A stretch of DNA of 55,404 nt from Lamprocystis purpurea DSM 4197 (GCF_000379525.1 NZ_KB902515.1:1-55404); one strand, 5' to 3'; positions 44,469 to 53,133 are shown, numbered from the stretch's first letter. Translations and numbers: made by a program. Notes: generated from the sequence alone by a model not told the origin.

Positions 44469-44619
44469 CAACCAGTCTCATTTCCTGGGCGCCGACCTGA
44501 CTCCGGACGACCTGTTCACCCTGGAATTTCTGGACATCCCGGCCGAGCGCCTCCCCAACCACTATCGCAACCTGATCGATGCCAGCGGCACCCGGATCTT
44601 CGACACCTGGTACGGCTAA
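44467..44619 (+). pseudogene. Unrecognised C-terminal gene remnant
   Basis: About 50 codons remain open to a TAA, reading FLGADLTPDDLFTLEFLDI and ending in RIFDTWYG, with protein-like composition and normal codon use. No start codon or ribosome site is present; the 5' part appears to have been replaced by the repeat on its left. The parent family is not recognised. Confidence 0.4.
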
Positions 44620-44672
44620 CCTGCGCAGGGCGGAACGCCGCGCGCGGTTCCGCCGGCAAGGCATTGATCATC

Positions 44673-44960
44673 TCAGCACACGGTGTAGCGACGCACGTCC
44701 AAGGCGGCCGCCAGCAGGGGTTGGGACTGCGCCACCAAGGCGTTGAGGTGGGGGGTTTCCAGGTGGGCGTTGATCGCCGCAGCGTCCGCCCACTCCTCGA
44801 CAAAGGTGAAGTCGGTCGGGTCCGCTGTATTGTGAAGCAATTCATAACGCAGACAACCGGACTCCCGACGCGTCGGCTCCAGCATACCCTGCAAGAGGGT
44901 GCGCAGTTCGTCCACGCACTCCGGGCGGGCGATGAAACGGGCGACAATGTGAACGGTCAT
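44673..44960 (-). CDS. Antibiotic-biosynthesis-monooxygenase-domain protein (YgiN-like)
   Basis: The protein has 95 residues, a single ABM domain: HIVARFIARPECVDELRTLL, CLRYELLHNTADPTDFTFVE and HLETPHLNAL with the usual His. Members are small dimeric enzymes or quinol monooxygenases. GAG lies upstream of the ATG. It appears to stand alone. Confidence 0.85.
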   Translation of the reverse strand: MTVHIVARFIARPECVDELRTLLQGMLEPTRRESGCLRYELLHNTADPTDFTFVEEWADAAAINAHLETPHLNALVAQSQPLLAAALDVRRYTVC

Positions 44961-45070
44961 GCAGGCGTCTCGTGAGGGTGATGGTTTAAGGCTGGAGAAC
45001 GGGACGGCGGGCTTTGGTGACGACCTCGCCTTGCCAGTCCGTGTCGCAGCGATCCATCATCACCCGTATA

Positions 45071-45164
45071 TATAGCCTTCATACCTGATATCCGGACAGA
45101 GCCCTGGTGTAGGGGCGGGTTTGAAACCCGCCCCTACGTCCGGTTATCACGTCCGATGGCTATA
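45071..45164. repeat. MITE-like repeat, copy 2
   Basis: Same element and orientation as 31717-31809, with TATAGCC/GGCTATA ends and the GTAGGGGCGGGTTT palindrome. It lies immediately downstream of the tRNA terminator. Confidence 0.85.
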
Positions 45165-45174
45165 GTAGCCGCCC

Positions 45175-45200
45175 AAGAAAAAACCAGCCGAAGCTGGTTC
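45175..45200 (-). terminator. Rho-independent terminator of tRNA-Val
   Basis: On the minus strand AACCAGC-TTCG-GCTGGTT is followed by TTTTCTT. It lies 17 nt after the CCA end of the tRNA. Confidence 0.88.
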
Positions 45201-45216
45201 ACTTGAGTCGCCAAAT

Positions 45217-45291
45217 TGGTGGGCGCGGCAGGGATCGAACCTGCGACCCTCCCCGTGTGAAGGGGATGCTCTCCCGCTGAGCTACGCGCCC
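45217..45291 (-). tRNA. tRNA-Val (anticodon CAC), CCA encoded
   Basis: The 75-nt gene folds as a cloverleaf: acceptor stem GGGCGCG/CGCGCCC, D arm GCTC-AGCGGGA-GAGC, anticodon stem TCCCC/GGGGA with loop TTCACAC, and T arm GCAGG-TTCGATC-CCTGC. The anticodon CAC reads GUG. The terminal CCA is in the DNA. Confidence 0.95.
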
Positions 45292-45305
45292 GAATCAGAC
45301 CCATT

Positions 45306-45334
45306 ATTGTAGCCGCGACCGGCTGGACGGTCAA
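45306..45334 (-). promoter_or_regulatory. Sigma-70 promoter of tRNA-Val
   Basis: TTGACC (45329-45334) and TACAAT (45306-45311) are 17 nt apart on the minus strand, about 14 nt before the mature 5' end. Confidence 0.82.
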
Positions 45335-45370
45335 ATCAGCGGCCGACTTTTTCGGCCTTCACCGCCTCGG

Positions 45371-45727
45371 CTACATGCGCTTCACGATCGGGTCGCGTTG
45401 CAGCCCCAGTGCCTGGGCGCCGAGTTTGAGGGCCTGATTGGCAAAGGTCTCCAGATCGCCCCACCGATCGTCGCGATCCACCACCTCGGTGAGAGCCTCG
45501 CTGACGACACGCAACTGGTAGGCACCGTCCGCCCGATCCGGCGGTGCGGCCGGCTCGGCACAGACATAAAACACCGGCTCACGCTGGCCCTGACGCACAA
45601 AGGCGAGAATATAGCGATAGGTCCGGGCGTCGCCCGCGACAATCTCGCCCAGCAGGGTGGCGGCATAGCCGCCGATTTCATATCGGTGTTTGGGAATGGC
45701 GGTGGTGATCTGGGGGCGGTCTTGCAT
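45371..45727 (-). CDS. Conserved-looking hypothetical protein
   Basis: The protein has 118 residues, soluble, with no motif I recognise. It begins MQDRPQITTAIPKHRYEIGG and has a beta-rich first half (YRYILAFVRQGQREPVFYVC) and a helical second half. Composition and codon use look real, and it precedes the tRNA-Val promoter in the same direction. Function unknown. Confidence 0.65.
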   Translation of the reverse strand: MQDRPQITTAIPKHRYEIGGYAATLLGEIVAGDARTYRYILAFVRQGQREPVFYVCAEPAAPPDRADGAYQLRVVSEALTEVVDRDDRWGDLETFANQALKLGAQALGLQRDPIVKRM

Positions 45728-45827
45728 CGCTGGGCTCCGGCAACTTTCGGGGGGATGTGATTCTGCGCGAATGAACCGTTCACGAATAAGCGAAACGAGT
45801 CCATTAGGGAACGCCCGTGGCGTCTCG

Positions 45828-46010
45828 GTCGTTGTCGTTGTCGTAATCGAGTTTACGATACCAGCGAAGGGCCGTGATCGTAACTCCAGCCACGAGAACG
45901 ACGTGACGGCCTGGGTGCACCCAAGCGGCCTCAGGAATCAGAAACCGACAGACATCGGACTGATCGTGCCAAAAGTGAATCGCTCTTCCGATTACGACAA
46001 CGACAACGAC
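45828..46010. repeat. Long hairpin: 22-bp perfect inverted repeat of a GTCGTT microsatellite
   Basis: The left arm (45828-45849) is a GTCGTT-repeat ending in GTAATCG. The right arm (45989-46010) is its exact reverse complement, and 139 bp lie between. The right arm continues as further ACGACA units. The 328-bp gap between genes holds nothing else recognisable. Confidence 0.85.
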
Positions 46011-46055
46011 AACGATTGTTTTTGCTTCGTTAGGAAAATCCTAACAAACAGAACC

Positions 46056-46391
46056 TTATGAAACCCCTGCGTAGTCGATGGTAATCTCCTCGCCGGGCGC
46101 GATGGCGCGCGACGCATAAAGATCGAACCGGTCGAACTCCGCATTGGGGTCGTCGCTATGGTTCAGCCAGCGCAGCAGGTTGCTCCCACGGCGCGCACTG
46201 AGCACGCCTCCTGCGGCGTCGTAAATCCACAACACATAGGTTCCATCCTCCGCGACCTCGGGTCCTTCGTAGGTGCCGATGAAATCACCCGCATCGAAAG
46301 CGACGCGCGCAAAGCACCCGGAACCGTGAATTTCGGAGCGGGCCTTGCACACCCGGTCCACAAGACGCCCGGACAGTCGAGTGCTGGTCAT
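46056..46391 (-). CDS. Small SET-domain protein
   Basis: The protein has 111 residues, a compact SET domain: GCFARVAFDAGDFIGTYEG, then RWLNHSDDPNAEF (cofactor and knot motif) and APGEEITIDYAG (catalytic Tyr region). SET proteins methylate lysines using S-adenosylmethionine. The zinc-binding post-SET cysteines are absent. The start overlaps the stop of the lipoprotein gene (ATGA), so the two are co-translated. The target is unknown. Confidence 0.82.
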   Translation of the reverse strand: MTSTRLSGRLVDRVCKARSEIHGSGCFARVAFDAGDFIGTYEGPEVAEDGTYVLWIYDAAGGVLSARRGSNLLRWLNHSDDPNAEFDRFDLYASRAIAPGEEITIDYAGVS

Positions 46392-47323
46392 TCCCCATCG
46401 CGCGCGCCCCGCGCGGACTGGCCCTGACGAGCCGGACTCGACTCACGCGGCGACCCCCCGGACGGCTGTACCTGGTCCGACGCGGGCGGCGACGACGGCA
46501 ATGATGTCTGACGTCCGCTGGACGATGGCTCCGACGACGGAGCCGATCGGCTTTCCGACATCCCCTGAGCAGATCTGGACGACACATACGTGTCGGTGGA
46601 GCTCGGGATCGATACCTGCCGGGATGGCGTGCCCCGACCGCGTTCAACATCACCCCCACGCGTCGGCAACTCCGGTCTCGCCGATGACCAACCTGTCGGA
46701 CCCCGCATCTGCTCACGCGTTATCGGTAAGGCTGAACGGCCGCCGGTGGATCGCGCCGGACCGGAACCCACTGTTGGCGCTTCGGCTGACCGCTGGTCTC
46801 GCGGCACGGACCCGCGCGGATAGCCCATCGACCGGCTCCGATCCGGGTAACCACGAGCGCCCTCAGTGCCTCGCGGGGCATCCGGGTCCCGAGCCGCACC
46901 GCCCGCGCGACCGAGCCTATCGCCGTCGAGCGGGATCGGACGCCGGTCCGACTGCGGCGTCGAGACGGCAACCGAAGACTCGGACGGCAGGTTCGGTCGC
47001 CGCTGATACTGGTCGTCCGAACCACCTCGACCTGGATGACCGTAATACCCGTCGTACCCACCATACCCGCCATACCCACCATACCCGCCATACCCGCCAT
47101 ATCCATAAGGGTAACTCGAGTACCGCTGATAGCCGAAAGCGTCAGTATTGTCCGCACCGGCGGCCGATTCCGACCAACTGTTTGCCGCATCACCCGCGGC
47201 ACAAACAGTTCCCGACGACACCCGGGCTAGGTAGGTACAGAACGCCGCGCATCCAGTCAAGCCGAGGACCGGGACGAGGACGAGCAAGCGCAAGAAGACC
47301 TTGAGAGAAAAAATCCGCTCCAC
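46388..47323 (-). CDS. Low-complexity Gly/Tyr- and Ser/Pro-rich lipoprotein
   Basis: The protein has about 311 residues. GTG at 47323 follows GGGAGG by 6 nt and gives a short signal with the lipobox LGLTGC (VFLRLLVLVPVLGLTGCAA). The frame is open to 47401, but that longer start would include the rpoH terminator. After the lipid anchor come tandem GGY units (GYGGYGGYGGYGG near residue 75) and then a long disordered Ser/Arg/Pro/Gly region. No catalytic domain is visible. It may be a flexible envelope protein. Confidence 0.72.
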   Translation of the reverse strand: MERIFSLKVFLRLLVLVPVLGLTGCAAFCTYLARVSSGTVCAAGDAANSWSESAAGADNTDAFGYQRYSSYPYGYGGYGGYGGYGGYGGYDGYYGHPGRGGSDDQYQRRPNLPSESSVAVSTPQSDRRPIPLDGDRLGRAGGAARDPDAPRGTEGARGYPDRSRSMGYPRGSVPRDQRSAEAPTVGSGPARSTGGRSALPITREQMRGPTGWSSARPELPTRGGDVERGRGTPSRQVSIPSSTDTYVSSRSAQGMSESRSAPSSEPSSSGRQTSLPSSPPASDQVQPSGGSPRESSPARQGQSARGARDGE

Positions 47324-47374
47324 CTGAACCTCCCTGACGAAACGCCGGAGCGACGCCTGGGCGCCACCCAGATA

Positions 47375-47402
47375 CACCAAAGCCCGCACAGGGCGGGCCA
47401 AG
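47375..47402 (-). terminator. Likely rho-independent terminator after rpoH
   Basis: On the minus strand GCCCGC-CCTGT-GCGGGC (47383-47399) is followed by TTTGG. A second stem, GCCGGCGA/TCGCCGGC, sits between it and the rpoH stop. The T-tract is short. Confidence 0.55.
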
Positions 47403-47442
47403 TCTTGGGAGAAGCGCCGGCGAGACGTCGCCGGCCAGTCGG

Positions 47443-48282
47443 CTACAGCTCCAGTTGGAGACGCAGTTTCTTCATCGCATTCTTTTCAATCTGACGAATG
47501 CGCTCCGCCGAGACATTGAACTGCTGCGCCAAGTCGTGCAGCGTCTGCTTTTTCTCGTTCAGCCAGCGCTCGCGCAGAATCACCTTGCTGCGCTCATCCA
47601 GGCCCTGGATGGCGGCATAGAGGCGTTCCTTATCGTCGCGCTCGGTGTCTTCGATTTCAAGCATCTTCGACGGCTCCATGCGCATGTCGGGCAGATAGGT
47701 CGAAGGCGCGGACGGGGCATCGTCTTCGTCGTCGTCGTACCCGTCGAAGGCCAGGTCCTGGTTGGACAGTCGGGACTCCATTTCCAGCACCGTAGCCGGT
47801 TTGACCCCCAAATCGGCGGCCACGGACTCCACTTCCTCGCGCGTGAACCAGCCCAAGCGCTTCTTGGCGCTGCGCAGGTTGAAGAAGAGTTTCCGTTGCG
47901 CCTTGGTGGTCGCCACCTTGACGATGCGCCAGTTACGCAGGATGTATTCGTGAATCTCGGCGCGGATCCAGTGCACCGCGAAGGACACCAGACGTACACC
48001 CATATCGGGCTCGAAGCGCCGAACCGCCTTCATCAGGCCAACCGTGCCCTCCTGGATCAGGTCCGGAAGGGGCAGGCCGTAGCCGAGATAGCCGCGGGCG
48101 ATGCGAATCACGAAGCGCAAGTGCGACATCACCATCCGGCGCGCGGCATCCATATCGCCATGGTCGCGCAGACGCTCGGCCAGATCGCGTTCTTCTTCGG
48201 GAGTCAGCACCGGGATCTGGTAGGAGGCGCTGATGTACGCATCAATGTTGCCGGTCGGCATGAGGGCGAAATCTTTGGCCAT
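47443..48282 (-). CDS. rpoH: Heat-shock sigma factor RpoH (sigma-32)
   Basis: The protein has 279 residues. It has region 2 ([40 protein letters not shown]), the RpoH box [10 protein letters not shown] characteristic of sigma-32, and region 4 ([20 protein letters not shown]). It directs RNA polymerase to heat-shock genes. AAGGTG lies 9 nt before the ATG. In gammaproteobacteria it commonly follows ftsYEX, as here, though separated by about 400 bp. Confidence 0.96.
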   Translation of the reverse strand: MAKDFALMPTGNIDAYISASYQIPVLTPEEERDLAERLRDHGDMDAARRMVMSHLRFVIRIARGYLGYGLPLPDLIQEGTVGLMKAVRRFEPDMGVRLVSFAVHWIRAEIHEYILRNWRIVKVATTKAQRKLFFNLRSAKKRLGWFTREEVESVAADLGVKPATVLEMESRLSNQDLAFDGYDDDEDDAPSAPSTYLPDMRMEPSKMLEIEDTERDDKERLYAAIQGLDERSKVILRERWLNEKKQTLHDLAQQFNVSAERIRQIEKNAMKKLRLQLEL

Positions 48283-48315
48283 GTGCTGATCACCTTAAAT
48301 TTGGACTTGAAACAA

Positions 48316-48344
48316 ATCCTAGCAGTTTACTCTGTAATTGGCCA
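48316..48344 (-). promoter_or_regulatory. Candidate extended -10 promoter of rpoH
   Basis: TGGCCA (48339-48344) and TGCTAGGAT (-10 TAGGAT at 48316-48321) have 17 nt between the hexamers, about 34 nt before the ATG. The -35 match is weak. Confidence 0.45.
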
Positions 48345-48681
48345 GCGTCAGATCGTCGGGCTTGTCGTCCGCGCTGCTTCAGAGGTTGAGTAGACTTTAG
48401 GCAAAGTCACGGGTTTGTACAAGGGCTATCCAGGCCAATCAGACATCGAATATTCCGATCTTTCCAATACGCTTTGACGATACGAAAAACATTATTTTAT
48501 TTTTCATGATCTTATATTGCTTATCCGAAGACGTTACCAGGGCATTAATTTTTGGTCATCCCACGCCAAGCTGTCTGGATATGAACCGGCAATATCTGTT
48601 CACTTTATGGCCACTCTGAGGCCCCAACCGGACTCTGAACAGATCCCGGCACTGGGTTCCGGCATCGCGCCGGGACCAAGG
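48345..48681. other. AT-rich gene-free stretch between rpoH and ftsX
   Basis: The section at 48470-48560 is much richer in A and T than anything nearby (ACATTATTTTATTTTTCATG). Further rpoH promoters could lie here, but none is clear. No coding sequence is supported. Confidence 0.5.
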
Positions 48682-49647
48682 TCAACCCGGCTCGACCCCG
48701 CGCAGATGTCGGTTGACCGCGATCCAACTTCCCACCAACCCAAGCAGCATGCTGCCGCCCAGGATCGTCAGCAGCTCGAGCGGGCCAAGACCGGCGAGCG
48801 GGAACTCGCTGCGGTAGAGGCTGGCGAGCCGCGCCACCGGCCCCTGGAGCCCGAGCACCGCGAGCGTGACCAGGAACCAGGCACTCAGTCCGCCGAGCAG
48901 CCCATACCAGGCCCCCGCATAAAGAAACGGCCGCCGGATGAAGGACGCCGTGGCACCGACCAGTTCCATGATCTCGATCTCCCCCCTGCGGTTCTGAATC
49001 TCCAGCCGGATGGTGTTGCCCACGATGAGCAACACACCCGAGGCGAGCAAACCGGCAAGCAGCAAGACCAAGGTCGCGGCCAGGTCCAGGATGGCCTGGA
49101 AACGCAAGAGCCACTCGGTGTCCACCCGCACGAAGTCGACCTCCGATAACTGACCCAGTCGTTCCTGCAGATTGAGGATCTCCGCCGGCGCCGCGTAGGC
49201 CGGCTGCGGGAAGAGCGCCAGCACCGCCGGCAAGGGGTTGGTCGTCAACTGGGCCAGCGCCTCGGCGAAACCGGCCTGTTCGCGAAACTCCGCCAGTGCC
49301 TGTTCGGCACCGATCAACTGGACACGCTGGAACTCCGGCCACTCACGCAGCCGACCGGCCACCGTCGCCGCGTCCTGGTCGCTGATATCCCGATGGAGAA
49401 ACAATGAGATGGCGGCGGCCTGATCCCAACTGCCGACCAGGTTGCGCAGATTCTCGGTCAGCACATAGAGCGCCGCCGGCAGGGCCAAAGCGATGCCGAT
49501 CACAGCCACCGTCATCACCGTGGCCAGCGGCGCACGCAGCAACCGTCCGAGGGTGGCGAAGGCACTCTGGACATGGTGCGACAGCCACGCCTGGGGCAGT
49601 TGCAGAAGGTCGGGGGCGCGGCTGCGGCGCGGGGGGCGGCGGGCCAT
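48682..49647 (-). CDS. ftsX: Cell division protein FtsX
   Basis: The protein has 321 residues. One N-terminal helix (LATVMTVAVIGIALALPAAL), a periplasmic domain, then three helices (LAATLVLLLAGLLASGVLLI, FLYAGAWYGLLGGLSAWFLV, LELLTILGGSMLLGLVGSWI) give the FtsX plan. The motif NRRGEIEIMELVGATASFIR is typical. With FtsE it controls septal peptidoglycan hydrolases. It follows ftsE after 5 nt. Confidence 0.95.
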   Translation of the reverse strand: MARRPPRRSRAPDLLQLPQAWLSHHVQSAFATLGRLLRAPLATVMTVAVIGIALALPAALYVLTENLRNLVGSWDQAAAISLFLHRDISDQDAATVAGRLREWPEFQRVQLIGAEQALAEFREQAGFAEALAQLTTNPLPAVLALFPQPAYAAPAEILNLQERLGQLSEVDFVRVDTEWLLRFQAILDLAATLVLLLAGLLASGVLLIVGNTIRLEIQNRRGEIEIMELVGATASFIRRPFLYAGAWYGLLGGLSAWFLVTLAVLGLQGPVARLASLYRSEFPLAGLGPLELLTILGGSMLLGLVGSWIAVNRHLRGVEPG

Positions 49648-49652
49648 AGCGG

Positions 49653-50321
49653 CTAGTCATCCCCCGAATCATTCACCAGCCGACCTTCGCTCAGGGTAAA
49701 GGTCCGGTGGTGCATCGCGTGGATCAGCGCCAGATCGTGGGTGGCGATCATCAGCGTGACGCCGACCTGATGAAAGCGCTCGAACAGTTCGAAGATCTCG
49801 CGCGACAGGTCGGGGTCCAGGTTGCCGGTCGGCTCATCGGCCAGCACCAGCGGCGGTCGGGCGACCACCGCCCGGGCAATGCCGACCCGCTGCTGCTCCC
49901 CCCCGGAGAGGGCCACCGGCAGGGCGCGCTCACGTTTCAGGAGCCCCACCTGGTCCAGCGCGGCACGCACGCGGCGACCGACCTCCTTGTGGCCGAGCCC
50001 GGTCACCACCAGCGGCAGCGCAACATTCTCGAACACACTGCGGTCAGGCAGCAGACGATGATCCTGAAAGATCATGCCGACCTGACGGCGATGATAGGGT
50101 ATCCGGCCGCGCGCCAGGGTGGCGAGGTTGCGCCCGTTGACGATCACCTGACCCCGACTGGGCCGCTCCAGCAGCCCGATCAGACGCAGCAGCGTGCTCT
50201 TGCCGGCCCCCGAGTGCCCGGTCAGGAACACCATCTCCCCGGCCTGCAACTCGAAACTGACATCGCTCAGGGCGTCGCCCCGCTCCGGGTAGCGCTTCCA
50301 GACATGATCGAAGCGGATCAT
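49653..50321 (-). CDS. ftsE: Cell division ATP-binding protein FtsE
   Basis: The protein has 222 residues. Walker A is [13 protein letters not shown], the signature is [14 protein letters not shown], and Walker B is [14 protein letters not shown]. The start [12 protein letters not shown] is typical of FtsE. It powers FtsX. Confidence 0.96.
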   Translation of the reverse strand: MIRFDHVWKRYPERGDALSDVSFELQAGEMVFLTGHSGAGKSTLLRLIGLLERPSRGQVIVNGRNLATLARGRIPYHRRQVGMIFQDHRLLPDRSVFENVALPLVVTGLGHKEVGRRVRAALDQVGLLKRERALPVALSGGEQQRVGIARAVVARPPLVLADEPTGNLDPDLSREIFELFERFHQVGVTLMIATHDLALIHAMHHRTFTLSEGRLVNDSGDD

Positions 50322-50358
50322 CGGGCGCTACCTGACAACTCTTGACATCATCACGGGG

Positions 50359-51807
50359 TCAGCTCAGCAACGCATCCAGAAACTCATCCGCATCGAAGGG
50401 CCGCAGGTCCTCGATCGACTCGCCCACGCCGATAAACCGAATCGGCACCTTGATCCGCTCGGCGATGGCAAAAACGATGCCGCCCTTGGCGGTCCCATCG
50501 AGTTTGGTCAGGGCGATGCCGGTCAAACCCACTGTCTGGTGGAACTGGACCGCCTGCGTCAAGGCATTTTGACCGGTGGTCGCATCGACTACCAACATCA
50601 CCTCATGGGGTGCGTCCGGATCGATCTTGCGCATCACCCGCGCGATCTTGGACAACTCGTCCATCAGATTGGTCTTGGTGTGCAGCCGACCGGCGGTGTC
50701 CGCGATCAGCACGTCGATCCCGCGGGCCGTAGCCGCCTGCAAGGCGTCGAAAATCACCGAGGCCGAGTCCGCCCCGCCCTTCTGCGCGATCACCGGCACC
50801 CGGTTGCGCTCCCCCCAGGCCTGCAACTGCTCCACCGCCGCCGCCCGGAAGGTATCGCCGGCCGCCAGCATGACACTGTTGCCCTCCGCCTGAAGCAGCT
50901 TGGCGAGCTTGCCGATAGTGGTGGTCTTGCCGGCCCCATTGACTCCGACCATCAGGATCACCTGCGGCCGACCGGGTGCCGCGGGGCAGGCGCGCGCGTG
51001 CGCGGTCGCCAGAATCTCGCGCAGCGCCTGTTTGAGCGCCGCCAGCAGCGCCTGCGGATCGGCCAGCGACTTGCGCCGCACGCGCGCGGTCAGATCCGCG
51101 ATGATCCGGGTGGTTGCATCCACCCCCACGTCGGCCGTCAGCAGCAGCGTCTCCAGCTCCTCCATCAGCTCATCGTCGATGCGCTTGCGACCCAGAAACA
51201 GATTGCCCAGGCCGGTGCCGAGTTGGGTGCGGCTGCGCGTGAGCCGCTCACGCAGCCGCTTGAACAGGCCGAGCTTGACCTCCGGCGACTCCTCGTCCGC
51301 GAACTGCTCGGTGACGGTGCGCGGCAGGACGACCGCGGGGGCCGCCGCCACCGGCTTCGCCTCGCTGGGCCGTCGAACCTCAGCCGCGGGCAACCGATCG
51401 ATCGTGATCGCCTGGCTGACGGCGGGCGCACCGACCTCCGGCGCGATCCCGGCAACAGTCGGCGGAACAGCCGCCGTTTCACTGACCGCAGCCGGAGACT
51501 CAGCCGGCGTCGCAACGCCGCCCTCGCCCGCCGCGTCCGCCGGGGGCGGCAGCACCAGCCCAGGGATCCAGCCGAATTCCTGCTCCGGCCGCTGCCGCCC
51601 GAAGCCCAGCCGGGCAAAAAGCCCGCGCCGCGGCACCGGCGCCTCATCGACCGTGGACAGCACGCCCGGTTCGACCGGCTGATCCGACTCGCCGGGTCCG
51701 GCGACCGTGTCCGCCAGTCCGGATGACGTCGACGGGTCGGCTCCGGTTTGCGGACTGATCTCCGACGCCGCGGTCTCTTGCTGCTTTTTCTTTCCGAAAC
51801 CGAACAT
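50359..51807 (-). CDS. ftsY: Signal recognition particle receptor FtsY
   Basis: The protein has 482 residues. A long acidic, Ala/Pro-rich N-terminal part (about 1-170) precedes the N domain (FKRLRERLTRSRTQLGTGLG) and the GTPase domain: GVNGAGKTTTIGKLAKLLQ, ADTAGRLHTKTNLMDEL and TKLDGTAKGGIVFA. It docks ribosome-nascent chain complexes at the membrane. GAAGG precedes the ATG. It heads the ftsY-ftsE-ftsX cluster, and copy B of the 180-bp repeat lies less than 90 nt upstream. Confidence 0.96.
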   Translation of the reverse strand: MFGFGKKKQQETAASEISPQTGADPSTSSGLADTVAGPGESDQPVEPGVLSTVDEAPVPRRGLFARLGFGRQRPEQEFGWIPGLVLPPPADAAGEGGVATPAESPAAVSETAAVPPTVAGIAPEVGAPAVSQAITIDRLPAAEVRRPSEAKPVAAAPAVVLPRTVTEQFADEESPEVKLGLFKRLRERLTRSRTQLGTGLGNLFLGRKRIDDELMEELETLLLTADVGVDATTRIIADLTARVRRKSLADPQALLAALKQALREILATAHARACPAAPGRPQVILMVGVNGAGKTTTIGKLAKLLQAEGNSVMLAAGDTFRAAAVEQLQAWGERNRVPVIAQKGGADSASVIFDALQAATARGIDVLIADTAGRLHTKTNLMDELSKIARVMRKIDPDAPHEVMLVVDATTGQNALTQAVQFHQTVGLTGIALTKLDGTAKGGIVFAIAERIKVPIRFIGVGESIEDLRPFDADEFLDALLS

Positions 51808-51892
51808 AACCTTCGCCGCGGTGACTGATGAGCCGAACAGCCGTCAATGCTAACAGATCGCCCGCGCTGGAGCCGCCTTCACCGTCTTGCAC

Positions 51893-52071
51893 CAGCAGTT
51901 CCAAATTTGGGTGGCCGCCGCCAACAGCGTGTCGGCAGCGAGGCCGGTGGTGGATGCGCTGCGCTTATCCACCCTACGAAACCGGCTCCGTTAGTAGGGT
52001 GGATAAGGCGCGCCGCTCGGTCTCAGGGACTCGGCACGGCGGTCGCGCGCGCCGCATCCACCAGAGGTCGC
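51893..52071 (-). repeat. Composite 180-bp dispersed repeat, copy B
   Basis: Reverse-orientation partner of 44285-44468, with the same CCAAATTTGGGTGGCCGCCG edge and two TAGGGTGGATAA-type arms. The pair encloses 7.4 kb carrying the tRNA, SET, rpoH and ftsXEY genes. Confidence 0.85.
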
Positions 52072-52091
52072 TGATCGGGCCGGGCCTCTCG

Positions 52092-52127
52092 GTAGGATGG
52101 GCAGAGCGAGAGCGATGCCCATCCTAC
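52092..52127. repeat. Short palindromic repeat (GTAGGATGGGC arms)
   Basis: Arms GTAGGATGGGC and GCCCATCCTAC with a 14-nt centre. It resembles the TAGGGTGGATAAGCG family in design. Between 51808 and 52300 there is no supported gene. Confidence 0.75.
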
Positions 52128-52302
52128 GCGCATCTGCGACCACCCCACTTCCGACTTGCACCAATCCTGATCAGACCCATACTTGAACAGAGAGACGATG
52201 GAACTGGTCGGCGCCAGCCACCTGAAGTCCAAGGACAACCGACCACGCCGTGATCCAGAACTACACGCAGCTCAGCACCAAGAAAGTGCTGCAGGCTCTG
52301 GA

Positions 52303-52788
52303 GCGGTAGCGGAACTCGCCGGCCTGCGCCGGAACGTCCTCACCACGGCACGCCGCCCGATCGGCTCGTTTCTCTTCCTCGGCCCCTCCGGGGTGGGCAA
52401 GACCGAGTTGGCGCGAGCGCTCGCCGCCTTCCTCCTGGACGACGAGTCGCGGATCGTGCGGCTCGACATGTCGGAGTACATGGAGCGCCACGAGGTCTCC
52501 AAAATGATCGGCGCGCCTCCGGGCTACATTGGCTACGGAGAGGGCGGCCAGATCACCGAGCGGGTTCGGCGCAATCCCTACACCGTGGTCCTGCTCGACG
52601 AGATGGAAAAAGCCCATCCGGACGTCTTTAACGTACTGCTCTAGATCCTGGAGGATGGCCGCCTCACCGACGCCCAGGGCCGCACCGTCTCCTTCCGCAA
52701 CAGCATCCTGATCGGAACCTCCAACCTCGGCACCGAGACCCTGTTCCGGCCAGCGACGGCCTGTCCGCAACTGGAGGCCGAGGTATAG
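52303..52788 (+). pseudogene. Broken ClpB/ClpA-type chaperone gene (second AAA+ domain)
   Basis: Only part of the second nucleotide-binding domain remains: [20 protein letters not shown] (Walker A), [39 protein letters not shown] and [20 protein letters not shown]. An in-frame TAG at 52642 replaces the usual Gln of LLQILEDG, and a second TAG at 52786 stands where EVQPV would be expected. Both fit CAG-to-TAG changes. The first domain, the middle domain and the C-terminus are missing. Nothing nearby encodes a replacement. Confidence 0.85.
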
Positions 52789-52896
52789 CCGGTGGCGATT
52801 CCCGAAATCTGAAAGACAATCAATAACGCCTGCACGCCGGACCGGCTAACGGCCATGGAAGGAACATCACGCCACCGCGGAAGATGAAAGTGCCCC

Positions 52897-52990
52897 GTGG
52901 GAGCGGCGTCCCGCCGCGATGCGGTGCCGCGGTGACCTCGAACGCCGCGGCTGCACGCCCGGCCCCATCGCGGCGGGACGCCGCTCCCAC
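52897..52990. repeat. REP-like hairpin, perfect 25-bp arms
   Basis: GTGGGAGCGGCGTCCCGCCG... (52897-52921) pairs exactly with its reverse complement at 52966-52990. The flank CGCTGCGCGACGTTCACGG also occurs in modified form at 39565-39595. Confidence 0.85.
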
Positions 52991-53069
52991 AGGGTCGCTG
53001 CGCGACGTTCACGGTAACGACTATGGCGCCCGCGCCACCCCGGAACATGAAAGTCCTCTCGACCGCTGC

Positions 53070-53133
53070 GTAGTCAGGGCTTCCAGCCCTGACCGTTCAA
53101 GTCCCGACGCCGTCAGGCCAGGATGGCCTGACG
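53070..53133. repeat. Two small palindromes
   Basis: TCAGGGCTTCCAGCCCTGA and GTCAGGCCAGGATGGCCTGAC lie close together in a gene-free stretch (52789-53281). Neither has a following T-run. I see nothing else in this stretch. Confidence 0.7.

Noticed and set aside
45217-45291. tRNA-Val as an integration site for an island
   Set aside because: No integrase gene and no second copy of the tRNA 3' end were noticed in the window.
45690-46061. Plus-strand frame of 123 codons across the GTCGTT repeats
   Set aside because: Its middle is only translated microsatellite (VVVVVV, DNDNDND), and its start lies inside the opposite gene.
46345-47304. Long plus-strand open frame rich in His/Thr/Arg repeats
   Set aside because: It is the complement of the Gly/Tyr repeats of the lipoprotein gene and has no ribosome site.
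52642-52644. In-frame TAG as a recoded amino acid
   Set aside because: The gene is also truncated at both ends and has a second TAG, so decay explains it better.
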